A stretch of DNA of 52,941 bases from Lachnospiraceae bacterium (GTDB lineage Bacteria; Bacillota; Clostridia; Lachnospirales; Lachnospiraceae): assembly GCA_028692975.1 (NCBI GenBank), contig JAQUWF010000009.1, forward strand, positions 1 to 52,941, read 5' to 3'. The translations under genes and the position numbers were made by a program. Position 1 is the first letter of the stretch. Each line of letters opens with the position of its first letter. Positions 52,129-52,941 of this stretch are shown here, one piece after another. The notes beneath the pieces were generated by a model. That model was not told where the DNA came from. It saw only the letters and a list, made by a program, of their open reading frames with translations, and did not search any database.

Positions 52129-52941
52129 TTATTTTGTCAGATTTCTGACCCATTTATATTTTTTGTAATGTATATATACTGCCGGAAGCTTCACGATTTC
52201 ATCCAGATTCAGGATGAAATAAACCACCAGTACCGGCATATCCAGCACAAATGCTGCAATCAGCCCCAGTGGAACCGTCCCGCACCAGAATGTGACCGTG
52301 TCGCATGCAAAGCCAAATCTGGAATCACCGCCTGCGCAAAAGATTCCTGCTATAGTGGTGCTGTTAATGGATTTTCCGATCACATAGTAAGAGCACATGA
52401 CCAGCATCCATTTCAAATAGTAGGCTGACTGCACGGAAAGATTGGAAAAATGCAGGACCACTGGCGTGATGGCAAGTAATATCAGCCCGGATACTGCGCC
52501 ACCCACGACAGATATGGTGCAGAGCTTTCTTCCATATTTCTTCGCCCGTTCCAGTTTTCCGGCTCCCAGTTCATTTCCAACCAGGATCGCACCGCCATTC
52601 CCAAGACCGAGGCAAAAGCAGGCGATCAGGTTCTTCACAATATTTGCAATAGCATTCGCCGCTACTGCGTCAGAACCAAGATGCCCCATGATCACCGAAT
52701 ACATGGTAAATCCACAGCCCCAGACCATTTCATTACCCAATACAGGCAGTGTGTGTTTCCAGAAGTCCTTTTTCAATGCCTGATCCGTATGCAGCAAATA
52801 TGTGAACCGAATCTCGGTGCTTCCTTTTCTGCGCATTTCATAAAGTGTCCATACTAATTCTACCCCACGAGAGACAGCAGTTGCAATAGCTGCGCCCAAT
52901 ATTCCAAGTGAGGGAATCCCGAACAGGCCAAAGATAAAAAC
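52129..52941 (-). CDS. MATE family efflux transporter (5' end cut by window)
   Basis: The frame is open from the right window edge to 52129, 270 codons, representing the C-terminal part of a MATE protein of usually about 450 aa. Visible hydrophobic segments include VFIFGLFGIPSLGILGAAIATAVS, MVWGCGFTMYSVIMGHLGSDAVAANAIANIV, ISVVGGAVSGLILLAITPVVL and LGLIAAFVLDMPVLVVYFI. AGAGNGGAILVGNELGAGKLERAKKYGRKL carries the MATE hallmark in its second half. It exchanges Na+ or H+ for cationic drugs or metabolites. Followed closely by the acetyltransferase gene. Confidence 0.94.
   Translation of the reverse strand, partial: VFIFGLFGIPSLGILGAAIATAVSRGVELVWTLYEMRRKGSTEIRFTYLLHTDQALKKDFWKHTLPVLGNEMVWGCGFTMYSVIMGHLGSDAVAANAIANIVKNLIACFCLGLGNGGAILVGNELGAGKLERAKKYGRKLCTISVVGGAVSGLILLAITPVVLHFSNLSVQSAYYLKWMLVMCSYYVIGKSINSTTIAGIFCAGGDSRFGFACDTVTFWCGTVPLGLIAAFVLDMPVLVVYFILNLDEIVKLPAVYIHYKKYKWVRNLTK

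Noticed and set aside
1-52941. tRNA or rRNA genes
   Set aside because: No cloverleaf with a TTCGA-type T-loop and no conserved rRNA block was seen; the TTCGA at 18284 is part of the thrS T-box leader.

Overview
The window is a stretch of ordinary Firmicutes chromosome, most likely from a gut Lachnospiraceae (Clostridia). The main reasons are a Gram-positive PolC, two T-box leaders (thrS, leuA), a YerC/TrpR-like regulator, and family combinations (DUF5685, DUF5716, DUF5717, DUF4364, DUF1836, DUF1540) that I know mainly from Lachnospiraceae. The genus cannot be fixed from the sequence. I see no tRNA, rRNA, CRISPR array, transposase or prophage. The window cuts a 23S rRNA methyltransferase gene at its left edge and a MATE transporter gene at its right edge.

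Layout. 1-4.6 kb: rRNA uracil methyltransferase (partial), a repeat-rich gap (four GGGGCATA/TATGCCCC dyads, then an 81-bp tandem repeat), a small acidic-tailed membrane protein and pcrA. 4.6-9 kb: DUF1836 protein, YerC regulator, a heavily structured gap, a PHP phosphatase and a three-gene polar amino acid ABC transporter. 9.2-11.9 kb: malic enzyme, radical SAM protein and DUF4364 protein, tightly packed. 11.9-15.4 kb: rarA, polysaccharide deacetylase and the infC-rpmI-rplT operon with an AUU-started infC. 15.4-21.3 kb: lipoprotein, DUF1540 peptide, T-box/thrS, SEC-C protein, T-box/leuA. 21.4-24.2 kb: a four-gene operon (zinc-ribbon membrane protein, DUF5685, J-domain protein, membrane-anchored HAD). 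24.2-29.8 kb: lipoprotein plus purC-purF-purB-purA. 29.9-32.4 kb: a second polar amino acid ABC transporter. 32.4-38.1 kb: a three-gene operon of unknown function (1185-aa solenoid-like DUF5717, Hsp70/actin-like DUF5716, TPR protein). 38.2-40.2 kb: CobD/HisC-like aminotransferase and DegV. 40.3-45.8 kb: ispG-polC with a MITE in the leader. 46.1-52.9 kb: small helical protein, YhgE/Pip protein with a divergent TetR regulator, HisJ-type PHP phosphatase followed by tiny ORFs, sugar O-acetyltransferase and MATE pump.

Most of the metabolism is housekeeping: purine synthesis (IMP to AMP plus two early steps), leucine synthesis, isoprenoid synthesis, replication and repair, and translation factors under RNA-level control. 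The two most promising uncharacterised systems are the DUF5717-DUF5716-TPR operon, whose middle protein carries a degenerate Hsp70-type ATPase signature, and the DUF5685/J-protein/HAD/zinc-ribbon operon, whose DUF5685 member carries two Asp-rich motifs reminiscent of isoprenoid synthases. The clearest new DNA element is a 132-bp MITE at 45839-45970 with perfect 14-bp terminal inverted repeats and an 8-bp target duplication, placed between the likely ispG promoter and its start codon.
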